NCBI RefSeq assembly: GCF_964204865.1
Contig: NC_135255.1
Coordinates: forward strand, 8,895,135 to 8,959,134
Direction: 5' to 3'
From: Styela clava
Lineage: Eukaryota; Chordata; Ascidiacea; Stolidobranchia; Styelidae
Length of the DNA: 64,000 nucleotides
Shown here: positions 1-13,370 of the stretch, in pieces
Layout: each line of letters begins with the position of its first letter
Position numbering within the stretch: the stretch's first letter is position 1
Translations under genes and position numbers: made by a program
The notes under the pieces: model-generated
Told to the model about the DNA's origin: nothing
The model's database searches: none
The model's input: only the letters and a program-made list of their open reading frames with translations

Positions 1-3000
1 AAAACCTGTCGGGAAATTCAAAAGTCAAATTTGGACTCTCCTAATCAAAACATTTTTAACATATCATTCGCATCGTTTCCAAGAACGACGGACGTTTCTT
101 GTGACCAAATAACGGATGGAGGCGGGTGGATTGTAAGTAATACTTGTAATTCACGTAAAGAATTCTTGCTATGGTAAGAATTTAGTGGTTCCCAACTTTG
201 TTACATCGGCGGACCGGTAACATCAAATAAAATGTTCTCCCGAGCCGGCAACTCAATAATGAACTGGGGCAAAGCATGAGAATGAAACATGAACGAGGTT
301 TTTACGGACGAAAATGTTTGACGTATTATTTTTTTGGCGAATGGAAAAAATCCCCGAAAATGATAAAAATATTTATGATAGTAATTTATTACGAATTTGA
401 TATTTCATATGAAACAGTCCCGCGGTTTTAAGTTTTGCCACTAATAAATCATCCATTTGAAAAGAGTTTGTAAAGTTTTTGAACATAAACACGCGTGCAG
501 ATATTCAGGTATTTGAATCGGAATCGAAAAAGCGAGACGTCGTCGGGGCAATCAATGGGCAGTGGAAAAGCAACAAAACAACGAAATTTCTCGTGGACCG
601 GAAATAAAGTCTCGCTGACTGCCGCCGGTTTGCAGACTAGTGGACGGGTAGCAGTATAATTGATAGCATTGAAATATAAAAACGATATATGCATATATTA
701 CAATATTTAAACACAAAAAACACATTTGAAATTCAAGATTATCTGAAAAATTAGAGCCGAACGATAGTGAAAGGTTAGATCAGGTGTACGGAAGTGGTTT
801 ATTTGGGAGGCTAGCCTAATTTTCAACCGCTTCATTCCAAGTCTAGTAAAAATATTCATTGTGGAACTGCTTTACACATTTCCGACTGCTCGATCTTGTA
901 CTCATTGATAGCACGTGCTCATGAGCTTTTAAAGAGAAACATCACTCATTTCACATCGTATTTCAATTATTTTTTTAAACTAGGTTTAAATTAATTTATA
1001 TTATTATAAATTGTCTACTCTACGCGATCTGCAATGGAGTTAGTTGACTGAGTGACTCCTTGTTGCACATCTTAAAAAAAGGTCAACACGATATCTGAAG
1101 CACAATATTGAAATACTTTTCGCGATCAATGTAGGGATGGTTGTTGAAGAATTCATTATAATTTTGATGAGCGTGTTTTATAGGTATTTCAACGCAGAAT
1201 TGATGGATCGGAAGATTTTTATCGAGGTTGGAAAGACTATGTTCGTGGATTTGGAAACAAGGACAGAGAATTTTGGCTTGGTAAGTCATATGTTGAAATT
1301 GAATCAAAACCATTTTCTTGGTGTTTGAAAAATATTGTTACTTATCGATCTTGATAAGATGATAGGTATTTGTTTTGTTTGTCTGTTAGATTGACGCGAT
1401 CTCACGAAAGCGAGCGTCGAATCTGCTCCAACTTTTACATGTGCATTCCTTATATGTCGGACTAGAAGTCTATTGATTTTGGATGAATTATGTCGTATAA
1501 TTAGCGAGTTATTGATTAATTAGTGATGGGACACGCGGTGTTACTATTGAGTCAAAGCGAAAAATACACGCCGCTAGATCGATGAGTCGGCGGTCTCTGA
1601 TCGCTATTTTTTGTTGGTTTGTTTGTTTGTTTGTTTGTCTGTCCGTTAGATGCACGCGATATCTCACGAAAGCGTGGTTGAATCTGTTCCAAATTTTGCT
1701 TGTGCATTCAGAAGCCTATTGATTTTGGATGAATTATGTCGTATAATTAGCGAGGTATTAATTAATTAGTGATGGGACACGCGGTGTCACTACGGAGTCA
1801 CAGCGAATGAATCGAAACCGCAGTTTCTGTTTTGGGGGATCCCCTAACTTTCGATCGATAAGTCTTCTGTCGCTGACCGATATTCTCGTTTATATGATGT
1901 GCAGGCAAACCGAATGTCCCTATGTTTCGGCTCACACTTGTACTGTCATTTCAAAACAATGAATCCGTGAAAAGAATCTGTATAAGATACCTTATAAATG
2001 TTCAAATCTGGATGTTAAATATAACTATATCAAAATTCCGGCTGTTTTCCAACTTATATTAGTATACATCCCAAATCATACCACCTCTGAAAATAATACC
2101 ATCATAGATTTGCCAGCGGAGCTTCTCCAAATATTTTCCATAACAGGAACAATTTTACTTCATGAAATCCTTACTGATGCGGCGAGTATACCCCGGTCAT
2201 CTGACGGACTGATTGTTAAATAAGCGATCTACCCACGCTAAAGTCATTTTCACCGATAACAATAGTACCCCTAGAAATTTATACTTTTCAGATTTTGCTC
2301 AGATATTAAAATCGTGGGTATCGTTGCTTACGTTTTACGTTTATCCTTCCCAGTAAAATTTCGTGTCCACCATTTCCCCGAAATTTGGTATACGATATTT
2401 GTTGCTAAGCGGCGAGATTTTTACTGGCTGCTTATCTTGTGTGGCTTCTTCGTTAAAGTCAGGCCACAGCCAAAATTTGGATTTTGATATTTGATTGAAT
2501 ATAAATTCATTCTAATGTAATTGGCGAGTCATAAATGTTTATCCTACCTAATAGTTGATGAAATATTCATTAAAATAAATAACTTGGTATCGCGCAACAG
2601 ACAGTATTTTTGTAGTTATTGAGACACATTTATTTATAAGTATATTTCCAAGGTTTAAAAAATATCCATCGAACGTGGACAATATGAGCTCAGAATCGAC
2701 ATTGAAGATTGGGAAGGCAACACAGCATACGCAAAATATGAGTAAGAAAATATTAATTATATAATCTACGTCAAAAACCCCAACAAATCTCTTGTTTCAT
2801 AAGCGTCTTTGTCGACTAGCCTAATTCCTAATATTAATCGTATTTCAAAGCTATTTGGACACCTATTTGTTTTGTACTTTTTGTACCGGCCTTTGCGCGT
2901 AAAGAGGGTTCTGTTTACAAATTGAATAATACGCCAATACATATACATCCTGGTGTGTCATTTAGGCACTTGAAAATTTAATAGTATTAAAATATACATA

Positions 3001-3480
3001 GGTGAAAACCATCCTACTAAAAGTCGGAGAGACGATATGTCATTATGTATATTCTACATTCTATAGGTCAACAAAATGTACACAGCTTCATCTCTGTTTT
3101 TATACGATGTTTTAAAAGGTTATATTAATATTTAATGTTAAATTTTTAGCTCTTTTTACGTCGGAGAATTATCAAGCAACTATCGTTTAACTCTCGGCGA
3201 ATATAGGGGAAACGCAGGAGAAGCACTTGGTAATTGGCAGCATCGAAATATGGAGTTCACGACCAAAGATGCTGATCATGACACACACAAATGGGGAAAC
3301 TGCGCTCAACTGCTTCATGGAGCATTTTGGTACGGGACTTGTCACAACGCAAACTTGAACGGACTTTACATTCATGGTGGAAACAATACACGACGCGGTG
3401 TTGGTGTTATTTGGTATCAATGGAGACGCCATTTTTACTCTTTGAAATTCGCTGAAATGAAAATAAGAGAGAAGATCTAA
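1..3480 (+). CDS. Fibrinogen C-terminal-domain protein (ficolin/angiopoietin-like), 3' part, frame broken
   Basis: Exons read by eye are 1-132 (enters from outside the window), 1184-1280, about 2653-2741 and 3150-3480. Exon 1 ends with a cysteine-led stretch and the signature [11 protein letters not shown]. Exon 2 continues [20 protein letters not shown]. Exon 3 has [20 protein letters not shown]. Exon 4 holds FTTKDADHD (calcium-site region), [20 protein letters not shown] and ends in KIREKI plus stop. Order and spacing match the fibrinogen C-terminal fold used by secreted lectins such as ficolins and tenascin-like proteins, which usually bind acetylated glycans or other ligands. Splice phases agree between exons 1 and 2. 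Exon 3, entered at the AG at 2651-2652, meets a stop just before QYELR unless the frame shifts, and no other acceptor rescues it. This is therefore a pseudogene, an unusual exon structure or an assembly indel. The N-terminal region is outside the window, so the subfamily cannot be named. Confidence 0.85.
1372..1806. repeat. Two direct copies of a ~190 bp sequence in fibrinogen-gene intron 2
   Basis: Copies lie at about 1375-1563 and 1628-1806. Both run from a TTTG/TCTG run through CTCACGAAAGCG, TGATTTTGGATGAATTATG and GTGATGGGACACGCGG. They are separated by about 65 bp that includes a (GTTT)n tract. They are diverged by substitutions and a short deletion, so this is an older duplication than those in the channel gene. 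No coding potential seen. Confidence 0.7.
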
Positions 3481-5118
3481 CATAGAATCGTACCATAAAC
3501 ACAAATTAAGACTAAACTTTATTTTTCGAATTTAAATTCGAAATATTTCATATCAACTATTTTTAAAAAATATTCATCTACACAATGTGTAACATCAAGT
3601 AATTATAATTAATTTGATTTTTATTTTGAAATGTAAATATAAGTTCAATATACCATGAGATAAATTTTTCTTTTTTTGGCATAATAACAGTACAGTAAGT
3701 TATCAAATTATTATTTAGAAAACCAAATTACACGCTGTCTTTGGCTATCAGTGTAAAGGTACTCCCACCAATCGTTGCCTGATTTTAATTCAAAACACTC
3801 TGCCATCAAAATGCCCATTTAATTAGTCATAATCTATCATCTGAAACAAGATAACATTCTGTATTTTCATGGGATTCAAATTATATTGATGTGCATAAAT
3901 ATTTGTACTGTATTTAAATATATTATAGCAACTTTCGGCGTTGTTTTCGTGTAAATAAATGCCGAGTGTCATACTAATAGGGTTTATACTTCGGCGAGAG
4001 TATATAGGTCGTTCTATATATAGATATATTCCATATAGGAAGCTAATAAGAAATATTTGATTAAATATAATATATTATGCCCACAACAAAGGGGTACAGA
4101 TACTTCGTGGACTCGATTCAGAAAACGAAGTACCCCGATTCGCTAGCATTTCTTATATTTTAATGAGAAAGTGGGAAAATCCTTGATTACGACCTGCGTA
4201 AACAAGCATCAATAATTCAAACCTAAGTTGGTTATCAAACTCAGAAATCTTAAATCACAAACGGATGAAGAACCTTGTGTTAATTATAGATCAATAGGAT
4301 TATGCCCATCTGAGATAAGAGATTTTAAAATTTTCTCGGTTTTCTTGGCTTTTTAACAGTAAGTGAACCTTGTAGTTGTAGCTTAAATACTGATAGCGAG
4401 AAAGAAGAAACCAAACCTTATAGGCTAGAAAGTAGGTCTATCCGTTTGTGTGTCAAAATAATTGGTTAATCAGACGATTTGGTCTAATTTTAAAAAATAT
4501 ATATATTAATCCGTAACAGATTCGTAACAGTATTTTTAATACGTATTACCTCTCCATTTTAGATTTTCACAATTTCTGTGCAAATACGAACAATCACAAA
4601 GATAATTTGATTAACAGATCAAAAATTGAAAACCTAGGGTCGTCAACGCGTGTGGCCGACGTAACATTCACACCCGTCGCAAACAAGACGTACGTAACAA
4701 TAAAATAGAGCGTTGCTTTTCAAAAGCGCAACCAGAACCTGTTTTTGTGATATTCCACGTATATTTTTATACTAGATCCAATAAGCATAATTTTTTGACA
4801 TGCTTCAGAGAGAGTCAAACTGAGCTAAGCTAAAAAATGTAAGAGCGGATCGGAGCGTCGTCATTCAAATGCAAAATCTCACATTAGTTATTCAAATCAA
4901 ACTGTGAATATTGCCAAGAAAGAATATTTTGCGTTCTAAAGTTTCTACAATTTTTTTGTAAACTAAGCTTTTTATTGTGAATTGATCATATCTTTGTTAA
5001 GTATTAGTATTATTAGAGTTGTCAGCTTAGTCTTCACCGAAATGGATGATTAGCCTAGCAAATTAGAAGAACTTTTTTAGTACTTATCGAGATTTGAGTA
5101 CAATATATATATATATAT
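3481..5118. other. Intergenic, no gene seen
   Basis: AT-rich sequence between the fibrinogen gene and the DEG/ENaC gene. I see no exon-like signature or RNA gene. An (AT)n run at 5103-5120 leads straight into the channel start codon, so the core promoter and 5' UTR of that gene must be in or just before this stretch. Confidence 0.5.
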
Positions 5119-5120
5119 AT
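5103..5120 (+). repeat. (AT)n microsatellite abutting the channel start codon
   Basis: An uninterrupted run of AT dinucleotides ends in the ATG at 5119. An in-frame stop at 5095-5097 lies just upstream, so this ATG (or the Met at residue 5) is the only plausible start in this exon. Length changes in the run would alter the leader but not the protein. Confidence 0.8.
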
Positions 5121-8100
5121 GTCAGAGAAAATGCAAACTAAACGCAGGACGGCTTGGGAAGTAACAGTTGATTTTACGAGACGAACAACATGTCATGGAC
5201 TTGATCAAGTGACAGAAGACGGAAGACCTATTGTATTGAGGTAATAAAATTAATTAAAGAACGTGATTGTGTTAGGCTAGTTGTAAAATAAAGTATATGT
5301 AGCTTAAGTTCTAAGCAACGAATGAGCGGGTGGCGTGGTTATGAATACTATCAAAAAGATCATGATACGACCAAATTCAAGGCTATATATATACGTGATC
5401 AAACAGTTTATTTTTCACGATAACATGTCTGGAATCTTTACCTGTAGCTTGATAAAAACTAAGATATATTAAATTGGAACTATTTTTGACGCACGCATGA
5501 TGCATCATTACTCAAGTACCGGTTGCTTTAAAGTAGGCCAAATTTGTGTAAATAGGTTATTGCATTCGCAAAATTATCTGCATTATCTGCGAACGGATTT
5601 GGAGGTCTATATAAATGCTTTAATACCTAAAGCTAAATTTAAAATCAAGATAAAATAAAATACCTCTAAGGAATTTTTAAAATCTAGCCACGATTTATTT
5701 ATTATAGTCTAGCATGTCAACTCACTAACGCCAATTTTCCGCTAAAATATTGCGTTAATTTGAATGTATTTCAGAGTCGCATGGTTCATAGCCATCCTGG
5801 GACTTTTTGGTGGATTATGCTGGCAGTTGACAGTTCGAGTTCAAGAATATATGTCGTGGGCAACAGATACTGAATTACACGAGGAATTTGATTCATTTGT
5901 TGAGTTCCCAGCGGTTTCCATCTGCAATTATAACAGGTAAAGTGGCTTTCTTTCAATCATCATAATTTAGCTCAATTTAAACGTTATGGAAGCCTTTAAA
6001 TCAATCAATTATGTGCATCTTCGGGGCGCGGTCCATTCACTTCCCACAAATGCTACATTTTGTCAATACCGTCTGTTTTAACATTGTCAATGGATCGTGA
6101 CCCAAATATATGTATACCATTAGCACGAGACGAGCGTTTAAACCTATAAAATTGTCTTAAAGGTCTTTCTCAATAGATTTCAAAAGCCTTCTTGCTTTTA
6201 GCGATATAGATAAATCTTTACGATGACGAATTGAAGCAATATTCATCATTCAATTTTTTCATCATTTAATTTTTCACCTACAAAACCAGTTTACCACGAA
6301 ACTGAGATTGTGAACCAAAATGTAAAGCATAAAATGAAAATAGTAGTTTCCGAAATAATAGCCTTTGCATGATTTATAAGGAAAATAACCGAATGTAACA
6401 AGATATGTTCCTGTAGTATTCTTCTATATAAGGTTAATTATAGTGGCAAAAAGTGCTAATGCGTTAGTCACAAATATGTAGTATGAATCATTTCATTTTA
6501 AAGTAACTGGTATTTGGGACTAAAATAAAAGATATAGAATCTATAACAGCGCTTATTCGCACATTTTGCGATTTTTCTAAGCATAAATGTATAAGATGTA
6601 TATGAAAACGCAATAGTGTCACAACTTCTTTTTGATTTGAGTAACTCTGACACTCCAAAAGCCTTACTAACTCACTTGTATTATATTTCTGGGTTAGCTG
6701 GTTAATTTTACTCTGGGAACGATCTGGCAAAAATCTCATTGTAGCTCTTTTATCCGATTACTACTACTGGGGCCGAAATGGGTGATGCTATTTCTAAATT
6801 GCAACTTGTACAACTGTGTTTTATTGACTTATCCTTTCCACATACATAGGTGCTGAATTCAGAAAAGCGAATCAACTTTCGATGTTTTTGTAATATATAT
6901 GTGATATTCGCGATAACGAAAAATATGCACAAATATGTAGTATGAATCATTTCATTTTAAAGTAACTGGTATTTGGGACTAAAATAAAAGATATAGAATC
7001 TATAACAGCGCTTATTCCCCCCCTTTTTGCGATTTTTCTAAGCATAAATGTATAAGATGTATATGAAAACGCAATAGTGTCACAACTTCTTTTTGATTTG
7101 AGTAACTCTGACACTCCAAAAGCCTTACTAACTCACTTGTATTATATTTCTGGGTTAGCTGGTTAATTTTACTCTGGGAACGATCTGGCAAAAATCTCAT
7201 TGTAGCTCTTTTATCCGATTACTACTACTGGGGCCGAAATGGGTGATGCTATTTCTAAATTGCAACTTGTACAACTGTGTTTTATTGACTTATCCTTTCC
7301 ACATACATAGGTGCTGAATTCAGAAAAGCGAATCAACTTTCGATGTTTTTGTAATATATATGTGATATTCGCGATAACGAAAAATATGCAACAACAACTC
7401 CCCATGCATAAAAATAAATTTAATTTATTCAATGATTACAATGATATGATTGCCGTAAACTGATAATTGTTGTGTTTGATATTATTTTTTATTTCATACA
7501 TATATTTAAAAATATTTCAAAAAACGGTATCAGTGTCTGGTTCATAAATACTGTAAGTTTGCTTAAATATTGCATGTGGGTGATGAATATTCGTAACTCC
7601 CTCCCTTGAGTTTCTAGAATTTAGATATTCCCGATAAAAACGAACGTACTTTTATCTCAAATCACATGTTTACAGGTTTTTCAACATAACCAGTCACGAA
7701 GAACTGGCTGCCGTGGATGGGCTTATCCGGATTTCATCTCCGGTTAGAAGAGTACACAACGATGCTGCGTGGGAAAAGAAAATACGAGATTATTACAAAA
7801 ATGATTCTCATATCCCATTTTTAAGTAAAGAAGTTGATGATAAAGGGTGGCCATTGAACGAAAAAACTATTTCCAAATGTCTGTTTACTCAGAAAACCTG
7901 CAGTCATAAGGTTAGTTTTTACATAAATACTATACCAACTTTTATGTTGTATTCTGACTCATAAACCAAGATGTGTATACAGGAATAAATCTATAGAAAT
8001 TCGTTTTCAACAATTAGAAATGTATTTTACCAATACAATGAGCATATTAAGAGCATGACAACATGATGCATCATTTCATATTCACACTGGAACGTATTAT

Positions 8101-11100
8101 TTTAAAATACAAAATTATATCTTTCTTGATAGACGTAGCAACTAATATTTCCCCCCTTTACTGATTATATATTTTACACCATTGGACAGGACTTCAAGCC
8201 GTTTGTAACTCAAATGGGACGATGTTTTACATTCACGTCGAAAGAAAAACTCGTGCAAAGTGTTCCAGGAAGTGGACACGGATTACTATTATCATTAAAT
8301 ATCATGCAGGTAGATACAACTGCAAAGTTATTGGAGCCAGGACCGTGATGTATAAATAACATTTTTTGCCGATACCAATCCGATAAAATAATAATCCGCG
8401 ATACCGATATTCAAAATCTTCTTTAGTACCGATATTGCGTATGTGTAAATATGTAAAAACATGTATTTATATATACAATTTTCCCGGGTAAGAGGGGTGG
8501 ACGAGATAATGATAGCAGACGTTTTTTCATGCACAGACGCAAGGAATCGCGCAGCTAGATTAGAAAACTCATATCAGACCGGCTACATTCTACAAGACAT
8601 GGTGACATTTTTATATGTTCATTCATTTACAATGATTTTCATTCGCAATCACTTACTATAGTAACTGTTATAGGATACATGATGCAGTGAATGCTGCGTG
8701 CATGTTCCATCCGCGTATAATAATTTATAATTCAAAGCATTCTAAATGAGATCAAAGAGCTGAAAATATCGGTCAATTTTTAGCCGATACTATTACCGAT
8801 ATCTGAAAAATGATCGATATTGCCATTCCCCCTTTATCGATACATCGGTACATTTCTAGTTCAAAGTGATAAGGATACGCATTTAACACGGTTTCAGCAT
8901 ATTATAGACCTATTGAATTTTGAAACAAAAACCTGCAAGATTGAAGTAACATTATACATAAACATATCACGCTGAACACACAGTCAAAAACGGCATAAGT
9001 CAATTGAGCCAGGAGTACCAAAAGAACAAATCTACAAGACATGGTGACATTTTTATATGTTCATTCATTTACAATGATTTTCATTCGCAATCACTTACTA
9101 TAGTAACTGTTATAGGATACATGATGCAGTGAATGCTGCGTGCATGTTCCATCCGCGTATAATAATTTATAATTCAAAGCATTCTAAATGAGATCAAAGA
9201 GCTGAAAATATCGGTCAATTTTTAGCCGATACTATTACCGATATCTGAAAAATGATCGATATTGCCATTACCCCTTTATCGATACATCGGTACATTTCTA
9301 GTTCAAAGTGTTAAGGATACGCATTTAACACGGTTTCAGCATATTATAGACCTATTGAATTTTGAAAAAAAAACTGCAAGATTGAAGTAACATTATACAT
9401 AAACATATCACGCTGAACACACAGTCAAAAACGGCATAAGTCAATTGAGCCAGGAGTACCAAAAGAACAAATCTATGGTCGCTGATACAAAAAGACATCG
9501 CGAGCGACTGACCATTTTCCGTCACAAAATGTAAAATCCGCAGCAGAATTTTAACACAATGCAATATATATATATTTAAGTTATGGCCACAAATTGAAAA
9601 GTCTATAAAAACCTGCACATGTAGTTAAATTCAACCATTTTTTCGGTGGATATAAGTCGAATTGTTGAAGCCGACGTATTACAAAGACCTTTTCTCAATC
9701 GCACTCCTTTCGTGATTCCATTGCTATTGTTCCATAGGATTACTATTCCGAGCATCCTGAATATGGAAGACCTGAAGCCGGTATAAAAGTACATATTCAT
9801 GAACACAACGAGCCACCAATGGTTGAAGAATTCGGAGTTGCAGTACCTGCTGGACATATGGGACATCTGGTTATAAAAAAGGAGGAGGTAGGGTGCCTAC
9901 ACCATCTACTTAGCTGAAATATTCTAGTCAATTTTTATTGTAGCAATTATGTTATGATAAATTAAGTTTAAAAATTCAAATCACGCTCAAATAACCCAAA
10001 AAATTACCTTGAAAAAAAAACATACTTTTTAATAGCGAAAGTTGATGCACAAACCGTGGGGAATTTGCAACCCAAGTCCAAAGAAGATGACTTACACTGA
10101 CGATTATACTTTCAGTGAATGCATGACAGAATGCAGGCAAGAAACATTGTGTCAGATAAATAAATAAGCTTTGCAAAACTATATTTCGTCATACGTTTCG
10201 ATTTATATTTTTTAAATCTATTACTTTTACCAAACGTACGAAAACGTCACTGGACATGAAATTGAAGAGTCTAAAATAAATCAAAATAAATACGCAATGG
10301 AAATATAAAAATAAAACTTTGAAAACTATTATAGCGTTTTCAAGAAATCAAATTTCTAATCAATCTAATCCGTCATTAATAGAGTGCAGCATATTGTCGA
10401 GAAATGTGGTTGCAAACCATACTGGTCTCCTACTGCAGAAAAGGCACAAGAGTGCGATGTTTGGCAAATATTGAAATGCGGCGGAGCAGCAGAAGGTAGT
10501 AAATACAAAAAGGTCATTTATAATATATTTTAACTGTTCCAATTGTATTTGCAACGTCATTTCAACCTTATATAAAATATCAGACATCAGCTCATCCCAA
10601 AACATTTGGTAAATAGTAAGCAATCTATTAGATTGGTCGCGGTCATTGTTGGAGTGTTATCTTGGTTTGACATTTTTCTATTAAACTTTCAGTGACTTAT
10701 ATCAGAATAAACTTAATAGAATTAGATATCTTAGAATTTATTGGCCCAATTATATTTTTGTTTTACACATATATATATACTAATGACTTTCTAACTTTCG
10801 GCATTCCCTACCTAATTTAAAGCCAAGTCAAGTTTATTTCTTCCGACAAGTAAAAAAGTCAGTTATACAAAAAATACGAAACAAAAAGATAATCATACCT
10901 TTCAATCGGGGAAGGAAAGCCGCGAGGAACCAATGCTGGTTATCGAGCAGTGACACCCAAGAATCTAATATCTAAACAAGAGAGCTATGCTCAAATATAT
11001 TGACACGTAGCGCCACCCAATGGCAATAATTTTGATGACGTCATAGCGAAAAAAAAGTAATAGCCTTCTGGAGAAAAATTTTATCTTTACCCACGGAAAA

Positions 11101-13370
11101 TTTCAAAGCAATTGGTCCAGTATTCGAAGAAAAAGGCGATTTTTTTAAAATGATGGAGACAAATAACAATAACAACAAAATTTTGAAACGATCGTTATGT
11201 CCACTAAACGTGTCCAATAAAAATATATTAAATACACTCCAAGGATCAGAACCGGGCTATTTATTCTGCGACACAAATATATTAACGCATAGCACTCTAG
11301 CTATCTAGCTAAGCATTCAGTAATTCAGATGTAGTTTTATTCTACAGCCGATTCTCTGGCGTTAACTCCAATAAACTGCAGCTGTGACCAATCCTGCCAT
11401 TCTATAATATACAACCATAAACTGTCTTACGCAACTTTTCCTGGTATTGAAGTTGGTGAAATACTTGCGGAATCTGAGCATGACGAGGAAATGCAGAAGA
11501 AAATAGATGAAGGTGATATTGGTAAGGTTTAACCCAATCACGAGGCGTGCATTCAATGTAAAAAGCTCAGAATTTCGTTGCATAAATTTCACATTTTGAA
11601 TAGATGAAAACATGAAAATACAGCATGCGGTTATTTTCTTCCTCTTTATAGCAGCACTTTATATACAATTGCAACTAATTTCACATTTATAAGCATATAT
11701 TTAGAAAGTGAGATTTGTGGCGCCTGGCGGTTTCCTCTGATATCGCAGCCAATATTCGAACTTTGGGAGTCGACGACTTGAACTCGATGAAAATTCAGTC
11801 TTTCAGAAACCGGCAGCCAACTGAATTTTCATGATGACTTCAAATTTTGCAAGTCTGTAGTAAAAGTCGGATTTAGGGAAGAAGAATTAGAAAATATATT
11901 TTACTTATTATTTAGTTTAATGAAAAATCTACTCAACACATCTGCCACTGCATGCGACGTTATGGCTTTGACAGCCCTCAACTCAATAAGAGAACTTATT
12001 CTAGTTGCTTTTGAAAAAGACATTATAGTATTATAGTTATATTCCTCATTTGCACGTTTCACATGTTCGCTATGTTAGCGTAATGTTTTAAATTGTGAAC
12101 CATAATTATACCCGAGAATTTGAAGAGTACAGTTCATTCAGTAGTATATAGTACATGAATTAGCTGTTAAAATGGCTACGAATTGGAAGCACTAGCAATC
12201 TTTCTTTCTGTGTTTAGATTCACAAATTAAGGTAATGGGGACCGAATTAAATCTAACACTACTGGATCCGTACAGGTTAAAACTGGGTAGTTTCAGAGAA
12301 AATCATTTGATGTTGGATGTATACTTTGAGTCCCTGTCTTTCACAAAAATAATTCAGTCAAAAAAAGTCGGAGAGATGAGCTTGGCAAGTGAGTGTTTGT
12401 TATTTCGATTAAGCTCATGCTGCAAGCAAATTGCTGATTTTTACTTCATCAGAAAGTAAACTATTTGGCTCGTGGATCTATGAGATTCGTAAGTTGCACC
12501 ATTAATTCGACCTCAAACTTGACTATCAATTTGGATGCTTTTTACTCTTACGTCGCGCTATTGAAATATCCTTTGCAGGAAATCAAGACTCAAAAGAAAC
12601 AATAAAAGTAATCACCTCCTAGCCACTTCTTTCGTTTTGTGTATACTGAAATTTTGGGGCTCCCGAAGTATGCGGACCAAGATGGCGGACATCGGAATGT
12701 AATATGTGTACTAGGTTAGGGTTAGGCCATAATTTTAGGTATAAATACTACGGGAGGCTCTTGGCTAGTCTTCAAACTGATAATAGGACTAAAATAAGGA
12801 AAATTGGAAAAAAATTATCGCATAATAATAATTTTGTATAAAATTTTAGGTGACTTCGGCGGATTACTTGGATTATGGCTTGGGATTAGCGTCGTAACGG
12901 TGCTAGAATTTTTTCAGTTTATTATTCAGTTGTGCGCAAATTATTCCCGCCCAGATACCACGAACAAACGAGGAAGAATGGGTGGAAATGGGTCAACCAA
13001 GTCAATGAAAACCAAGGTACATACATCATTATTATAAATATGTACCAGTTCGATTTTCGTTTGGACACCAAGTTTACGATGTAGCAAAAACTCTGCGACA
13101 TTTTGGAATTTGTTATTCGAACCAGAACTTTAGTAGTAAAAGAGTACTCTACTAACCATTGAGAAAAAACGCAGAAAATCATAAAACTGAGAAATTCAAC
13201 ATTTTAAATTCTCTTTGAATATGTATTTTTATTCTGTATTCTAGCAAAAGGTAAACCCAACTGTTATAACAGTAAACGAACTAGACGAAGAACCGTCAGA
13301 AGAAGGCAATGGCTTCACATTTTTAAATTTAGAATCGGGATTCACATACGACAATTTTAGCGAAGTTTAA
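5119..13370 (+). CDS. DEG/ENaC (ASIC-like) cation channel subunit, complete, 11 exons
   Basis: Exons: 5119-5240, 5775-5936, 7676-7910, 8190-8309, 9738-9887, 10036-10150, 10385-10495, 11348-11521, 12218-12388, 12850-13016, 13245-13370. They sum to 1653 nt (550 residues) with agreeing phases and GT/AG borders. The N-terminal FTRRTTCHG carries the His-Gly gating motif (residues 26-27). TM1 follows at about 42-62, then FPAVSICNYNR, the hallmark at the start of the extracellular domain. Later come GRCFTFTS, DYYSEHPEYG, PWGIC, a cysteine-rich stretch (EKCGCKPYW, INCSCDQSCHS) and TM2 with GGLLGLWLGISVVTVLEFF at about 457-475. The family forms trimeric amiloride-sensitive sodium channels of the plasma membrane. 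The selectivity triplet reads Gly-Ile-Ser where Gly-x-Ser is usual. The short acidic tail ends FSEV. A closer subtype (ASIC, BLINaC or other) cannot be fixed by eye. The weakest border is the exon 6 donor at 10151. Confidence 0.93.
6471..7388. repeat. Tandem duplication, two 459 bp copies in channel-gene intron 2
   Basis: Copy 1 is 6471-6929 and copy 2 is 6930-7388, head to tail. They look essentially identical except for one short patch, GCACATT at about 6557 replaced by a C-run CCCCCC at about 7016. The near identity means a recent duplication or an assembly artefact. Neither copy contains an exon. Confidence 0.85.
8589..9472. repeat. Tandem duplication, two 442 bp copies in channel-gene intron 4
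   Basis: Copy 1 (8589-9030) and copy 2 (9031-9472) are head to tail and nearly identical; single changes are visible, for example CCATTCCCC against CCATTACCC. Each holds a cluster of CGATA/TATCG words (GCCGATACTATTACCGATA, then TTATCGATACATCGGTAC). Related words occur at 8368-8432 just upstream, so the duplicated unit probably carries part of an older foldback repeat. Confidence 0.85.
10976..11225 (-). repeat. Dispersed repeat family copy A (ATATTTGAGCATAGCTCTCTTGTT end)
   Basis: Begins AACAAGAGAGCTATGCTCAA and ends CCACTAAACGTGTCC. It includes TTTTGATGACGTCA and AGTAATAGCCTTCTGGAG. Related copies occur at 35165-35345, 36240-36285, 38270-38420 and 40912-41335, the first, second and last in opposite orientation. 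It sits in intron 7 of the channel gene. There is no clear terminal inverted repeat, so its class is unknown. Confidence 0.65.
12655..12800 (+). repeat. Dispersed repeat containing an AAGATGGCGG word, copy 1
   Basis: Runs from GGGGCTCCCGAAGTATGCGG through CCAAGATGGCGGACATC and GGTTAGGGTTAGGCCATAAT to CTACGGGAGGCTCTTGGCTA. The same order of blocks recurs at 61196-61450 and, partially, at 55298-55350. It lies in intron 9 of the channel gene and contains no exon. Confidence 0.7.

Noticed and set aside
6488-7432. Pairs of identical minus-strand peptides
   Set aside because: They are shadows of the 459 bp tandem duplication in an intron, with no family signature.
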